From JAFMDF01 sp965277445 (lineage in GTDB: Bacteria > Bacteroidota > Bacteroidia > Chitinophagales > Saprospiraceae): DNA of 64,000 nucleotides. Below, in pieces: positions 1 to 8,196 of the stretch. Position numbers and translations under genes: made by a program. A model generated the notes under the pieces. That model was not told where the DNA came from and searched no databases. It worked only from the letters and a program-made list of their open reading frames with translations. Position 1 is the first letter of the stretch; each line of letters opens with the position of its first letter. The stretch is from positions 310,001-374,000 of the forward strand of contig CBDICY010000013.1 in NCBI GenBank assembly GCA_965277445.1, read 5' to 3'.

Positions 1-1071
1 GAAATAGAAAAAATGGGCGTATTACCAGATGATTTAGCCACCGCCCTAAAACAAACGGGCGTCTTAAGATTATGGGTAGCAAAAGCTTATGGAGGAAAAG
101 AAGCAGATGTATTATCCTTAATCAATGCCATTCAAACTTTGTCCTATTATAATGGTTCCCTAGCTTGGATTGCATCCGTAACTGGAACAGGATCCTTAAC
201 TTCTGGTTATTTACAGCCTGCTTTTGCCCAAGAAGCATTTGGACAAGCTGATGCCATGTTAGGTGGATTTGCAGCACCTGTGGGGCGAGCAAAAAGAGTG
301 GACGGTGGTTTAGTCGTCAATGGAAGATGGGGTTGGGGCTCTGGTACTTCTCATTGTAGCACGGTGATTGGTGGCATTATGATTCAAGGAGAAGGAGAAC
401 AGCGACCAACTCCAGCAGTCGCCCTTTTCTATCCAAAAGATGTGCAATGGCATGACACTTGGGAGGTCAATGGTTTAAAAGGAACAGGTAGTGGGGATTA
501 CGAACTAAAAAACGTGTTTGTACCAGATGGTCGATGGATGCATTTTCCTGTACAAAAATCAGTTGTCAATGCGCCCATCTATCGAGTTTCTTTTTATGGT
601 GCTTTAGCAGCAGGCGTTTCCGCAGTAGGATTAGGTTTTGCTAAAAGAGCGTTAGATGAAATTAAAAAATTGGGCCTAACAAAAAAGCCAGTAATGGCAC
701 AAAAAACACTTTCCGAAAAAGCATTTATCCAATTTCAATTAGCGGAAACGGAAGCTAAGTACCAAGCAGCTAAAGCCTTCCTAGAAAAGGCAGCGATAGA
801 TAATTTTGAAGCCGCTAAAACAGGAATTCCAGATATTCATACCAAAAATTTATTGCGAATGGCGGCGACTCATGTAGTGACTGCTTCCGCAGAAGTAGTC
901 GATTGGTGTTATAAAATTGGCGGCGGTTCGACCATCTGGAATAGTGTTAAACTACAAGAGTTGCAACGAGATATGTTGGTTTTAACCCAGCATGGTTTAG
1001 TGGCGCCAAGCAATAATGAGATGATAGGAAAGGTGGCTTTCGGTTTGCGATTCAATCCTTGGTTGTTATAA
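1..1071 (+). CDS. Acyl-CoA dehydrogenase family protein (5' end outside window)
   Basis: The frame is open from the first base, with four codons before the first in-window ATG at 13, so the true start probably lies upstream and the 352 visible residues are the bulk of the protein. The sequence follows the acyl-CoA dehydrogenase fold: a helical N-terminal part (AKAYGGKEADVL), a central beta domain (GRWGWGSGTSHC, then KGTGSGDYELKNVFVP) and a C-terminal helical bundle with GGGSTIWNSVKLQELQRD. The C-terminal part looks like the HsaA/DszC branch (flavin-dependent hydroxylases or desulfurising monooxygenases) rather than classical beta-oxidation enzymes, because the usual catalytic Glu context is not evident. 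Predicted role: cytosolic FAD- or FMN-dependent oxidation of an unidentified substrate. The family call is firm, the reaction is not. Confidence 0.8.
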   Translation, partial: EIEKMGVLPDDLATALKQTGVLRLWVAKAYGGKEADVLSLINAIQTLSYYNGSLAWIASVTGTGSLTSGYLQPAFAQEAFGQADAMLGGFAAPVGRAKRVDGGLVVNGRWGWGSGTSHCSTVIGGIMIQGEGEQRPTPAVALFYPKDVQWHDTWEVNGLKGTGSGDYELKNVFVPDGRWMHFPVQKSVVNAPIYRVSFYGALAAGVSAVGLGFAKRALDEIKKLGLTKKPVMAQKTLSEKAFIQFQLAETEAKYQAAKAFLEKAAIDNFEAAKTGIPDIHTKNLLRMAATHVVTASAEVVDWCYKIGGGSTIWNSVKLQELQRDMLVLTQHGLVAPSNNEMIGKVAFGLRFNPWLL

Positions 1072-1090
1072 TTCAAACGATAAGCGAGAC

Positions 1091-1217
1091 TAATGATGAA
1101 CTATAAATGATGAATTCAATGAATAACCTAATACAATCAATTTGTCAATAAAAAGTTGCCCAGAAATAAGCATCCTATATACAATTCATCGTTCATCGTT
1201 TATCTTTCATCATTGCA
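1091..1217. repeat. Intergenic inverted repeat of ATGATGAA-type words
   Basis: The left arm (about 1091-1125) is built from ATGATGAA and TATAAATGATGAATT words. The right arm (about 1180-1217) is its imperfect reverse complement (TTCATCGTTCATCG, TTTCATCATT). About 55 bp lie between the arms. Nothing else recognisable is seen in this 227-bp gap apart from the operator-like palindrome just before the next gene. A related word set appears at 8609-8674. Confidence 0.6.
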
Positions 1218-1270
1218 TATTAAAGATGTTCTTAATGTTTTGAAACTATTTTCTGTTAGTTCCATATAAA

Positions 1271-1282
1271 TTAGTACACTAA
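1271..1282. promoter_or_regulatory. Candidate operator TTAGT-AC-ACTAA
   Basis: A perfect 5-bp inverted repeat (TTAGT, 2-nt spacer, ACTAA) lies 16 bp upstream of the ATG of the ArsR-like regulator. The same TTAGT/ACTAA half-sites recur in two inverted repeats immediately before the hydrolase gene at 1956. This is consistent with autoregulation by the adjacent winged-helix protein (inference). Confidence 0.4.
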
Positions 1283-1298
1283 AAAACATTATAATTCT

Positions 1299-1634
1299 AT
1301 GGAATTGACTATGACTAATCAAGGAAAGGTGTCACCACCTCTTCACTTAAACTATGGGGATATAAGAAAATCTTATTTTTGCCTAAAAGCATTAGACCAC
1401 ACTATCCGCCAAAATATTATTACTGCTATCGAAGACTTGGAAGAAAATGCAACGGCTAAATTAGTGGCACAAGCATTGAAATTAGAACAATCTGTAGTTT
1501 CCAAGCACCTCAATATTCTTTCCAGAGCTAATCTTGTTACGAGCAAAAAAAATGAAGCCCATCAAGTAATTTATTCCCTAGACGAAAAAACGATTGCTAA
1601 AGCGATTAAATTAGCTTCTGTCTTGACCAGATAA
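1299..1634 (+). CDS. ArsR-like winged helix-turn-helix transcriptional regulator
   Basis: A 111-residue protein, typical size for ArsR/SmtB regulators. Residues about 45-100 form the winged helix: AKLVAQALKLEQSVVSKHLN is the helix-turn-helix and the following NLVTSKKNEAHQVIYSLD is the wing. No cysteine cluster of the metal-sensing type is seen, so the inducer may not be a metal. Two in-frame ATGs (1299 and 1311) could both be starts; there is no Shine-Dalgarno to decide. It is followed, after a 320-bp gap with operator-like repeats, by a hydrolase and a TPR protein in the same direction. It probably represses itself and that pair (inference from shared TTAGT palindromes). Confidence 0.75.
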   Translation: MELTMTNQGKVSPPLHLNYGDIRKSYFCLKALDHTIRQNIITAIEDLEENATAKLVAQALKLEQSVVSKHLNILSRANLVTSKKNEAHQVIYSLDEKTIAKAIKLASVLTR

Positions 1635-1893
1635 GTAGATGGCTAAATTTTATCATCCCAGATAATTGAAATGGGAGTTTTACTTGAATTTGAGGAAAGG
1701 TTTTCTTGTAAATAATTATTGGTATTAAAATCCTTCAATTTGACGAAAATCTTGTAGGAGCAATCCTTTATGGCTGCCCAGTTTCAGGGAATGTGTTCAT
1801 GAAAAGGGTATGAGCAAGGCATTGCCTCTACAGAAAAACGCTGAAAAGGGCAACTTTTATTTTATCAGAAAACCCTTGAATTTGAGGTCGGTT

Positions 1894-1937
1894 TTAGTAT
1901 TTTTATACTAATTTTAGTAAATTTACCCCTACTAAAA
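1894..1937. promoter_or_regulatory. Two adjacent TTAGTA/TACTAA inverted repeats before the hydrolase gene
   Basis: First repeat: TTAGTA (1894-1899) and TACTAA (1906-1911), 6-nt spacer. Second repeat: TTTTAGTA (1912-1919) and TACTAAAA (1930-1937), 10-nt spacer, perfect over 8 bp. They end 18 bp before the hydrolase ATG. The rest of the 1635-1955 gap holds only a weak hairpin near 1650-1680 and two copies of CTTGAATTTGAGG. Confidence 0.45.
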
Positions 1938-1955
1938 ATTAGACAACTATAATCA

Positions 1956-2825
1956 ATGCGTACGACCACTATTCAACATAATATCTTACAATTCCAAACA
2001 GACGAAGAAATTACCATTGTGGCAGATGCTTATGGTAATCCTACCGACGACCCTATTTTATTATTACATGGTGGCGGGCAAACTCGCAACTCTTGGAAAA
2101 AAACAGGAGAGATTTTAGCGGCCAAAGGTTGGTATGTCATTGCAACGGATGCAAGAGGACATGGTGATAGTAGTTGGTCTAAAAAAGGAAATTATCATTT
2201 TGACTTCCTCCGACAAGATTTGGTAACGATTGCTCGGTCTTTAGATAAATTACCTATTTTGATTGGTGCTTCTATGGGCGGAATAAGTAGCTTAGCAGCC
2301 TTACATTATCATCCTGACTTAGCAAAAGGACTAATTTTAGTAGATGTTTCTCCGAGAATTGAAAAAAAAGGAACAGATCGTATTTTTGCTTTTATGGCTG
2401 CAAAACCAGAAGGCTATGATAGTTTAGAAGAAGTACAAGAAGCTGTCCGTGCTTACTTACCACATCGGAAAAATATTGGTAGTTTAAGTGGTTTAAAAAA
2501 GAATTTACGACAATTGCCAAATGGTCGATATAGCTGGCATTGGGATCCTAATATGCTAAAGGTCTGGCAATCTAAGACGAGTGATGTCACCCAAAAGGAA
2601 ACAGAGGAGTTCTTAACCAATGCTTTGGTCAACTTAAAAGTACCCGCTATGTTAGTTAGAGGTGGTATTAGTGATGTAGTAAGTAAGGAAATTGTAGCGG
2701 AATTAAAAGTGGTTGCACCAAAATTGACCTACGTGGATGTGGCAGAAGCAGGACACATGGTTGCAGGTGATTCTAATCACGTTTTTACAGATGCGTTATT
2801 GAGTTTTTTAGAAAAAATAGATTAG
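1956..2825 (+). CDS. Alpha/beta-fold hydrolase
   Basis: A 289-residue single-domain alpha/beta hydrolase. The oxyanion motif LLLHGGGQ is near residue 38, the nucleophile elbow GASMGG puts Ser106 as nucleophile, and EAGHMVAGD near the C-terminus supplies His267. An acidic partner is expected around the SDVVSKE segment. There is no signal peptide, so it is cytosolic. The family covers esterases, haloperoxidase-like and epoxide-hydrolase-like enzymes; the substrate cannot be read from the sequence. A TPR protein gene starts 62 bp downstream and may be cotranscribed. The promoter region carries the strongest inverted repeats of this part of the window. Confidence 0.85.
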   Translation: MRTTTIQHNILQFQTDEEITIVADAYGNPTDDPILLLHGGGQTRNSWKKTGEILAAKGWYVIATDARGHGDSSWSKKGNYHFDFLRQDLVTIARSLDKLPILIGASMGGISSLAALHYHPDLAKGLILVDVSPRIEKKGTDRIFAFMAAKPEGYDSLEEVQEAVRAYLPHRKNIGSLSGLKKNLRQLPNGRYSWHWDPNMLKVWQSKTSDVTQKETEEFLTNALVNLKVPAMLVRGGISDVVSKEIVAELKVVAPKLTYVDVAEAGHMVAGDSNHVFTDALLSFLEKID

Positions 2826-2887
2826 CCTAGAGCGGTAGTTTTCTCATTATTTGTAGCTAATCTAGTAACTTTTAGGAAAAAACAACT

Positions 2888-3547
2888 ATGTCTTCAACAA
2901 TATTATTACAATTCTTAAAAGATTTTTGCAACGAAGGAAGTGAAGCTGTTTTAATCAAAGGCTATCGTTGGTTTCAAGAGACGCTAACCCCTAATTTGAG
3001 AGAAGCATCTGAAAAATATGGGACGGTGGAAACGGCTTTAATAGGAGAAGCTTGGCTAATTGCTGGTGAGGTGCATGAATTATTGTATGCACCTAATCAG
3101 GCGGTGACTTGTTATCAAATCAGTCTCCATTTTAATCCATTTTCGGAGGATACATATCGTTGGTTAGCATTAGTTTATGAACAATTAGGGGACTATATGG
3201 AGGCCACTAAAAACATAGAATTGGCTTTAAAACATACTGCCGATGGAGTCGCTTTGATGGAAGATAGACAAAGAATTCAAGATTGTATTGTATATGATAA
3301 AGATCCAGATTTTCAAGAAGGGAATTTGCTTTGGGGCTATAATGAAGCTTTGACCGAAGGGAAGTTTCAGGCAGTTATTAAATCCATCCAAACGTCGAAG
3401 ACAACCGACATCGAATTACTAAAATGTTTGTATCGGGCTTACGGTGGCTTGCGGGACAAAACAAAAGGAACGGAAACTTGGCAACAAATTCTAGCCATTG
3501 ACCAAGATGCCATTCGAGATGAATTAGATTTATTTTATTGGAAATAA
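2888..3547 (+). CDS. TPR-repeat protein, putative
   Basis: 219 residues, no signal peptide, largely helical. Residues about 53-120 contain two tetratricopeptide-like helical pairs (AWLIAGEVHELLYAPNQAVTCYQ and TYRWLALVYEQLGDYMEATKNIELAL), with a looser pair near the C-terminus (LKCLYRAYGGLRDKTKGTETWQ). TPRs are protein-interaction scaffolds; no enzymatic motif is seen. It sits 62 bp after the alpha/beta hydrolase and ends 4 bp before the convergent esterase gene. The specific role is unknown. Confidence 0.7.
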   Translation: MSSTILLQFLKDFCNEGSEAVLIKGYRWFQETLTPNLREASEKYGTVETALIGEAWLIAGEVHELLYAPNQAVTCYQISLHFNPFSEDTYRWLALVYEQLGDYMEATKNIELALKHTADGVALMEDRQRIQDCIVYDKDPDFQEGNLLWGYNEALTEGKFQAVIKSIQTSKTTDIELLKCLYRAYGGLRDKTKGTETWQQILAIDQDAIRDELDLFYWK

Positions 3548-3551
3548 CCCA

Positions 3552-5591
3552 TTATTTTTCCGAAGAAAAACTAGAAGCAGGTAATCCCGCTGCATTAAAC
3601 AACCTTGCAGCGCTTGCATTCTTAAAAGCATATCGAACTTGAGTCGGTGTACTAATTTCAGCATTGCTAACGATAATATCCTTTCCGTCTACTACCGCAT
3701 TTGCAGGGACAAACTGACCATCTGCGCCTGCTATTTCAAATCCGTTATCTACTCGATCTTGTAAAACCAAATCACTACTAGATGGCTGAAAAGTAACTCG
3801 AATTTTATCTCCTTCTATTTTAATGCCTTGATACAACGGCCCCGTATATACCATTTCTGCTTGTCCATAATTTTTTGCCAAAGCCCATAAAGCCAACCGC
3901 TTTCCAACATCTTGCTTGTTAGCAGGATGAATATTTGTCGGATTTCCTATATCCAAAGTGACTGCCATACCTGTATTTGGAGTCATCAGAGATTTCCGTT
4001 GGGCATCTCGTAATTGGGCGGAAGGAAGTGCATTGGATGCACCATAATTAAAAGGGGCAATCTGCGTGAAATAGAAGGGGAAATCACCTTGTTGCCAAGC
4101 AGTCCGCCAACTTTTGATCATTTTTGGAAAAAGGGTTTCGTATTGTTTGGCTCGATTGGCATTCGATTCTCCTTGATACCAAATTGCTCCTTTGATGGTA
4201 TAAGGAACCAATGGAGCAATCATGCCATTATATAAAACCGAAGGAGAATGGGAATTCAAATCAATATCCACTTTAGGGCGATTCTTAAATGCTGCTAAAG
4301 TACCGCCATAATTATAAAACTTTCCTTTTCTGTATTCTGCAACCGGTAAAAAATACCATTGGTTATTGCCTAATTGAAGCGTTGATTGAGGAGCATCTTG
4401 TAGATAAATTTTCATGGCTTCTTTTTCTCCATTAAAACCGCCACCGCCGCCAGTATCTATGACCCGAATGGCTAAAATATTACCTCCTTTTTTCAATAAA
4501 CCTTTAGGAATTGTATAAACCCTATTGACATTCCAACCTTGAATACTGCCTATTTTTTGCCCATTGATATACGTTTCATCCATATCATCAATCGCTCCTA
4601 ATTCGATGGTTGCTGTTTTGCCAACAAATTCATTAGGAACTGAAAATGCTGTTTTAAAAACAACAACGCCATCAAAAGCATCAACATCTGCCTTCGCATT
4701 TTCCCATAGGGTTGGCATATTATTAATAGCTATTAAATTTTCTATTTCCGTATTATGAAGTAATTCCGTATCTCCAAAATCTAAATTATCCCAGCGGGTC
4801 GCTTCGGGTATGTTACTATTATCTATGATTTCTTTGGTCGCTAACCAATTTTCTAGTTTTGCTTGTTGAGGTTTTGCTTTGGCTAACAGATCTAAGACTT
4901 CCGTAAAACCACCTAAACTAGATAAATGTTTACCTTCTGTCCAAGCTTCCGCGGGAGTGCCACCCCAACTGGTATGTATTAAGCCAATAGGTACCTTTAA
5001 TTTTTGATGTAATGCTCTACCAAAAAAATAAGCAGTTGCACTAAAATCAGGTGCTGTGCTAGGGCTGCAATGTTCCCAAGTTCCAGAAAAGTTAGTAGTT
5101 GCTTCTACTTCAATCGCTTTCTTTACCGTAAACATCCGAATCTGAGGATAATTAGCATTCGCAATTTCTGTGGCGGAATTCGCTATGGGGTCATTAGGCG
5201 GCCATCCCTTTAAGGGCATTTCCATATTGGACTGTCCTGAACATAGCCAAACTTCTCCAATCAGTACTTCTTGTAAAACAATCGTGGTATCTGCTGCACT
5301 TATCGTCAATTTAAAAGGTCCTCCTGCGGTTGGTGTTTTGATCTTGGTTTGCCAATTTCCCGTTGCATTGGTAGCCGCTTGTTGGCTTTCTCCCCAGCTA
5401 CCTTTGATAGTAATAGCTGTACTAGGTGTTGCATTTCCCCAAATAGCTGTTTGGGTATTTTGTTGTAAAACTATATTATTAGAAAAAAGGGCAGGTACAC
5501 TTAAATTACTGGGTGCTTGTTGGCAGCTAAACGTGCAAAAAAGTAGCGCTCCAAAAAATAATGGATAGATAATCGTTTTAAAATTGAGCAT
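3552..5591 (-). CDS. Sialate O-acetylesterase-type lipoprotein (SASA domain)
   Basis: A large exported esterase. The start at 5591 is chosen over an upstream ATG at 5621 because it gives a compact lipoprotein signal (MLNFKTIIYPLFFGALLFC, then TFSC, lipid-modified Cys 23). The block LCSGQSNMEMP carries the SGNH-type nucleophile Ser, GAIWYQGESN lies about 350 residues later, and TNIHPANK probably supplies the catalytic His. A galactose-binding-like jelly-roll (INGQKIGSIQGWNVNRVYTI) is inserted between the two halves, as in many Bacteroidota sialate O-acetylesterases. Predicted role: removal of O-acetyl groups from sialic acids or other acetylated glycans at the cell surface. It is transcribed alone and converges on the TPR gene. 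Confidence 0.88.
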   Translation of the reverse strand: MLNFKTIIYPLFFGALLFCTFSCQQAPSNLSVPALFSNNIVLQQNTQTAIWGNATPSTAITIKGSWGESQQAATNATGNWQTKIKTPTAGGPFKLTISAADTTIVLQEVLIGEVWLCSGQSNMEMPLKGWPPNDPIANSATEIANANYPQIRMFTVKKAIEVEATTNFSGTWEHCSPSTAPDFSATAYFFGRALHQKLKVPIGLIHTSWGGTPAEAWTEGKHLSSLGGFTEVLDLLAKAKPQQAKLENWLATKEIIDNSNIPEATRWDNLDFGDTELLHNTEIENLIAINNMPTLWENAKADVDAFDGVVVFKTAFSVPNEFVGKTATIELGAIDDMDETYINGQKIGSIQGWNVNRVYTIPKGLLKKGGNILAIRVIDTGGGGGFNGEKEAMKIYLQDAPQSTLQLGNNQWYFLPVAEYRKGKFYNYGGTLAAFKNRPKVDIDLNSHSPSVLYNGMIAPLVPYTIKGAIWYQGESNANRAKQYETLFPKMIKSWRTAWQQGDFPFYFTQIAPFNYGASNALPSAQLRDAQRKSLMTPNTGMAVTLDIGNPTNIHPANKQDVGKRLALWALAKNYGQAEMVYTGPLYQGIKIEGDKIRVTFQPSSSDLVLQDRVDNGFEIAGADGQFVPANAVVDGKDIIVSNAEISTPTQVRYAFKNASAARLFNAAGLPASSFSSEK

Positions 5592-5889
5592 GATGGTTTT
5601 CGTTTTTGTAATAATAGCCAAAGTCTATTTTGAAATAGCAGCTACAAGATAGGTTTTTAAGCAGCAAAAACAGGGTAAAATAGACTTGTCAAGTTTATTT
5701 TCTACTTTTTTTCGATTTTTTTGTAGAAATTTTGACAAAAAATGAAAGTTCAAAATTACTTTATTTTCACAAAAACAGATTAAATATTTAATTTAAGTTA
5801 TTGATTAAGAGCTAATTATTAATTAGTAAGAAGTAATTAATATTTCACAAAAGCCTGTTTTTGTACTTTAGATAACTCTCCTTTGCCTG

Positions 5890-6184
5890 TATCTTTGTAG
5901 TGTGTTAAGTAATTAACGCAAAAGCTAATAAAAGATTAGCTAATAATTTTAGGATATGTTCATGGGATTTGAATTTGGCAAGGCACTCTTTAGTGGGATT
6001 TAGAATGCCTTGCTAATATTCATACTTTGAAAGCAAGATTTGACGGGAACTAAAATTACTCAACTAGATAAAATTTACTTTTAATATATAAATACCAAAT
6101 AGAAAACTAAAGAATTAATTTTGGATATGTTCATGGGATTATAATTTGTTAAATGAGCCGTACTTTTAGTACGGCTTTTTTTTG
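5890..6184 (+). ncRNA. Possible small RNA region with 18-nt direct repeat and terminator
   Basis: This 880-bp gap has no convincing protein gene. A -7-like TATCTTTG lies at 5890-5897, though no well-spaced -33 box is seen. Two copies of GGATATGTTCATGGGATT follow at 5952-5969 and 6123-6140. A stem between GCAAGGCA (near 5978) and TGCCTTGC (near 6010) follows the first copy, and a strong terminator closes the region. One 15-codon ORF starts inside the first repeat copy but ends after two codons beyond the repeat in the second copy, arguing against coding. The call is tentative. Confidence 0.25.
6156..6184 (+). terminator. Rho-independent terminator
   Basis: A 9-bp stem (AGCCGTACT / AGTACGGCT) with a 3-nt loop is followed by eight T residues on the plus strand. 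No plus-strand protein gene precedes it closely, so it implies a plus-strand transcript from the 5.9-6.15 kb region. Confidence 0.7.
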
Positions 6185-6251
6185 CGTGTAATTGAATAGC
6201 CAGTCGTATTATATCATCCACTTCGGGACTTTAAGTACTACTTTTAAATAT

Positions 6252-6296
6252 CCTAGGGTGCGAACCCTAGGTTAAAGAATGTCGCCTCGTTGAGGC
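6252..6296. repeat. Two intergenic palindromes
   Basis: CCTAGGGT and ACCCTAGG flank a GCGA tetraloop (6252-6271), and GCCTC/GAGGC form a second small hairpin about 15 bp later. They are noncoding; their function is unknown. Confidence 0.45.
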
Positions 6297-6360
6297 TAAG
6301 AAGTAACAAATTTTCTGTATGACATACATGCTGAATGAACTACCTTAAAAGCAGCTAATA

Positions 6361-6390
6361 AAAAAGGCAGAACAAACGTCCTGCCTTTTT
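6361..6390. terminator. Bidirectional terminator after tonB
   Basis: A 10-bp stem (AAAAAGGCAG / CTGCCTTTTT) with a 10-nt loop has A/T tracts on both sides. On the minus strand it lies about 115 bp after the tonB stop, so it probably ends the exbB-tonB transcript. Confidence 0.65.
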
Positions 6391-6418
6391 TATAGGTAAT
6401 TTATGGAGACTGTATTTT

Positions 6419-6466
6419 CTGGCTTCTGACAGTTTATGCAATAAATGGCCTGATATCTGACTTCTC
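6419..6466. repeat. TCTGACTTCTGAC-family hairpin, copy 1
   Basis: CTGGCTTCTGACAG flanks a stem GTTTAT-GCA-ATAAA and is followed by GGCCTGATATCTGACTTCT. Three further copies occur at 22365-22411, 22459-22506 and 25102-25148, with the same flanking words and different but self-complementary cores. Confidence 0.55.
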
Positions 6467-6504
6467 CTTTGATTACTCCTTTTTTAACGATTATCTATAT
6501 CGTC

Positions 6505-7575
6505 TTACTTCACTTTAAACACATAAGTAATCGTTCCACATTGCTTATCCACTCCACCTTTAGAAAATTTATAAGATCGAGCATTTTTCTTAGCAATTCG
6601 AACCAACTGACTATCTGTAGTGGTAGAACCTCTTTGCGTAAAATCAGCAGAAACAACTTTTCCTGTGGCATCTACACAAACTTTAACGACGACCTTTCCT
6701 GGCTTATTAAAGTCATCATTGATTTTTGGTGAATTCAAAATACCACGACCTCTCAATCCACCACCAACGCTACTTCCTGCACCAGCACTCACGCCGTCTA
6801 AAATATTAGAATTTGGATCACCATTAGGATCACCTTGATTGCCGGCAGAGCCTGTATTACCTTTACCTGATCCATTGCCACCACCTAATCCGCCAATCAG
6901 ATCTGCTGCTTCTGCTCTAGCATCTGCCTCTGCTTTGGCTTTAGCTGCTGCGGCTGCTTGAGCAGCACGTCTATCCGCTTCTTCTTTAGCTTTTCTGTCT
7001 GCTTCCGCTTTAGCTTTTCTACGAGCTTCTTCCTGTGCTTTTTTCCGCTTGGCATCCGCTTCTGCTTTTTTCTTTCTGTCAGCTTCTTGCTGTTGTTTTT
7101 TCTTCTTATCCGCTTCTCGTTGCTCTTTCTTTTTCTTTTCTAATTCTAGTTTTCTTTCTTTTTCTTCTTCCTTTTTCTTCCGCTCTTCTTCTTTTTGCAA
7201 AGCAATTTCCTTAGAGTTATCATCTGTAATGATTTCTTTAGGAGGTGTTTCTTCCACTACTGGTTCAGGAATTGGCTCAGGTTCTGGTGGAGTTGGCTCA
7301 GGTTCTGGTTCAGGCTCAGGTGGGGGAGGAGGCGTTGGTTCTGGATTAGAAGGCGGCGCAGGTTCTGCTTTTGCAGGCGGCGCATTTTCTTCTCCTTGTC
7401 CAACATCAGGCATTCCTAAGTTCACCAAAATACCTTCTTGTCCAGGAGGAGGCGTTGGGAATGTTAATAAAGGCAATAACGCCAATAGTAACAAAAGGAT
7501 GTGCAAAAAGAGACTGGTATAAAATCCTTTACGTTTATTTTTTGCTTCTATTTCATCTATCGTTATTTCCGCCAT
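6505..7575 (-). CDS. tonB: TonB family energy transducer
   Basis: 356 residues in the classical TonB order. There is a short cytoplasmic N-terminus and one membrane helix (residues about 17-40, LFLHILLLLLALLPLLTF), then a Pro-Glu rich periplasmic stretch (about 65-112). A long Lys/Glu/Ala-rich segment follows (about 115-225, probably helical), then a Gly/Asn linker. The C-terminal TonB domain (about 265-356) has KVVVKVCVDATGKVVSADF and ends near YKFSKGGVDKQCG. It transmits the proton-motive force from ExbB/ExbD to outer-membrane receptors such as the two in this window. It is the last gene of the exbB-exbD-exbD-tonB operon, and a terminator follows. The basic/acidic linker is unusually long compared with E. 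coli TonB but common in Bacteroidota. Confidence 0.9.
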   Translation of the reverse strand: MAEITIDEIEAKNKRKGFYTSLFLHILLLLLALLPLLTFPTPPPGQEGILVNLGMPDVGQGEENAPPAKAEPAPPSNPEPTPPPPPEPEPEPEPTPPEPEPIPEPVVEETPPKEIITDDNSKEIALQKEEERKKKEEEKERKLELEKKKKEQREADKKKKQQQEADRKKKAEADAKRKKAQEEARRKAKAEADRKAKEEADRRAAQAAAAAKAKAEADARAEAADLIGGLGGGNGSGKGNTGSAGNQGDPNGDPNSNILDGVSAGAGSSVGGGLRGRGILNSPKINDDFNKPGKVVVKVCVDATGKVVSADFTQRGSTTTDSQLVRIAKKNARSYKFSKGGVDKQCGTITYVFKVK

Positions 7576-7580
7576 TTTTT

Positions 7581-7620
7581 AGTTGATTGGTTGATTAATG
7601 ATTGATTATAATAAATCAAC
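7581..7620. repeat. GTTGATTG-word repeat between exbD and tonB
   Basis: Tandem words GTTGATTG, GTTGATTA and TGATTGATTA are followed by the short inverse AATCAAC. It lies directly upstream of the tonB start within the operon. It is weaker than the other two intra-operon hairpins. Confidence 0.35.
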
Positions 7621-7710
7621 TTTTTCTTTAAGAACGACTACATCGTTTTCAAGAAGATGCTTAAAACTCAAAAACTACATAAATAAACCGCAATTTTTAG
7701 TTTTTTTTAA

Positions 7711-8109
7711 CTATTTCTCCGCCGCCAAAATGGTATTCACATGATATTTTAACGCCAAATCCATTACCGTCACCACATGTTCGACCCCAGTTTTTTTATT
7801 CCATTCTAAAACAATATTGGCATTTTTGCCTTTTTTTCTAGCCAAACTAGCCATTGCTTTATCCAAACCAGCTTTACTTACTTTTTTACCATCAACATAC
7901 AATCTACCGGTACTACCCACTCGGACCTTCGTAATTTTAGAACGAGACGGTGTGCTTACCTTAGAACTGCTTGGTAACTTTAAATTAATCGCATTTGGAT
8001 TAATTAAAGAAGAAGTCAACATAAAAAAGATTAATAACAAGAAGATAATATCCGTCAAAGATGACATATTAAATTCTGCACTTACTTTACTTTTTTTCTT
8101 TAAACCCAT
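7711..8109 (-). CDS. exbD: ExbD/TolR family biopolymer transport protein (second copy)
   Basis: 132 residues: a short basic N-terminus, one membrane helix (about 19-38) containing the conserved LTDIIFLLLIFFMLTSSL with the proton-relay Asp, and a periplasmic domain of about 90 residues with RVGSTGRLYVDGKKVS. It is paralogous to the preceding exbD (same first 35 residues apart from a few substitutions) but diverged in the periplasmic part, so the two may form heteromeric complexes. It lies between exbD copy one and tonB on the same strand. Confidence 0.92.
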   Translation of the reverse strand: MGLKKKSKVSAEFNMSSLTDIIFLLLIFFMLTSSLINPNAINLKLPSSSKVSTPSRSKITKVRVGSTGRLYVDGKKVSKAGLDKAMASLARKKGKNANIVLEWNKKTGVEHVVTVMDLALKYHVNTILAAEK

Positions 8110-8120
8110 TTTAGTTATCG

Positions 8121-8190
8121 GTTGCGAGTTGCCAGTTGCGAGTTGCCAGTTGTCTGGAGATAGAAAACTGGTAACTGGTAACTGGTAACT
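8121..8190. repeat. GTTGCGAGTTGCCAG-word hairpin between the two exbD genes
   Basis: The left arm (8121-8151) alternates GTTGCGA and GTTGCCA words. The right arm (8166-8190) is AACTGGTA repeated three times. The arms are largely complementary and enclose a short loop. It fills the whole 87-bp space between the two exbD genes and would form an mRNA hairpin inside the operon. Confidence 0.6.
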
Positions 8191-8196
8191 GATTTT

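Noticed and set aside
7049..7522. Plus-strand ORF opposite tonB rich in Ser/Phe/Gly
   Set aside because: It is the antisense reading of the Lys/Glu- and Pro-rich TonB linker.
8121..8190. Tandem words as a small CRISPR array
   Set aside because: Units are 7-10 bp, arms are inverted, and there are no spacers or cas genes.
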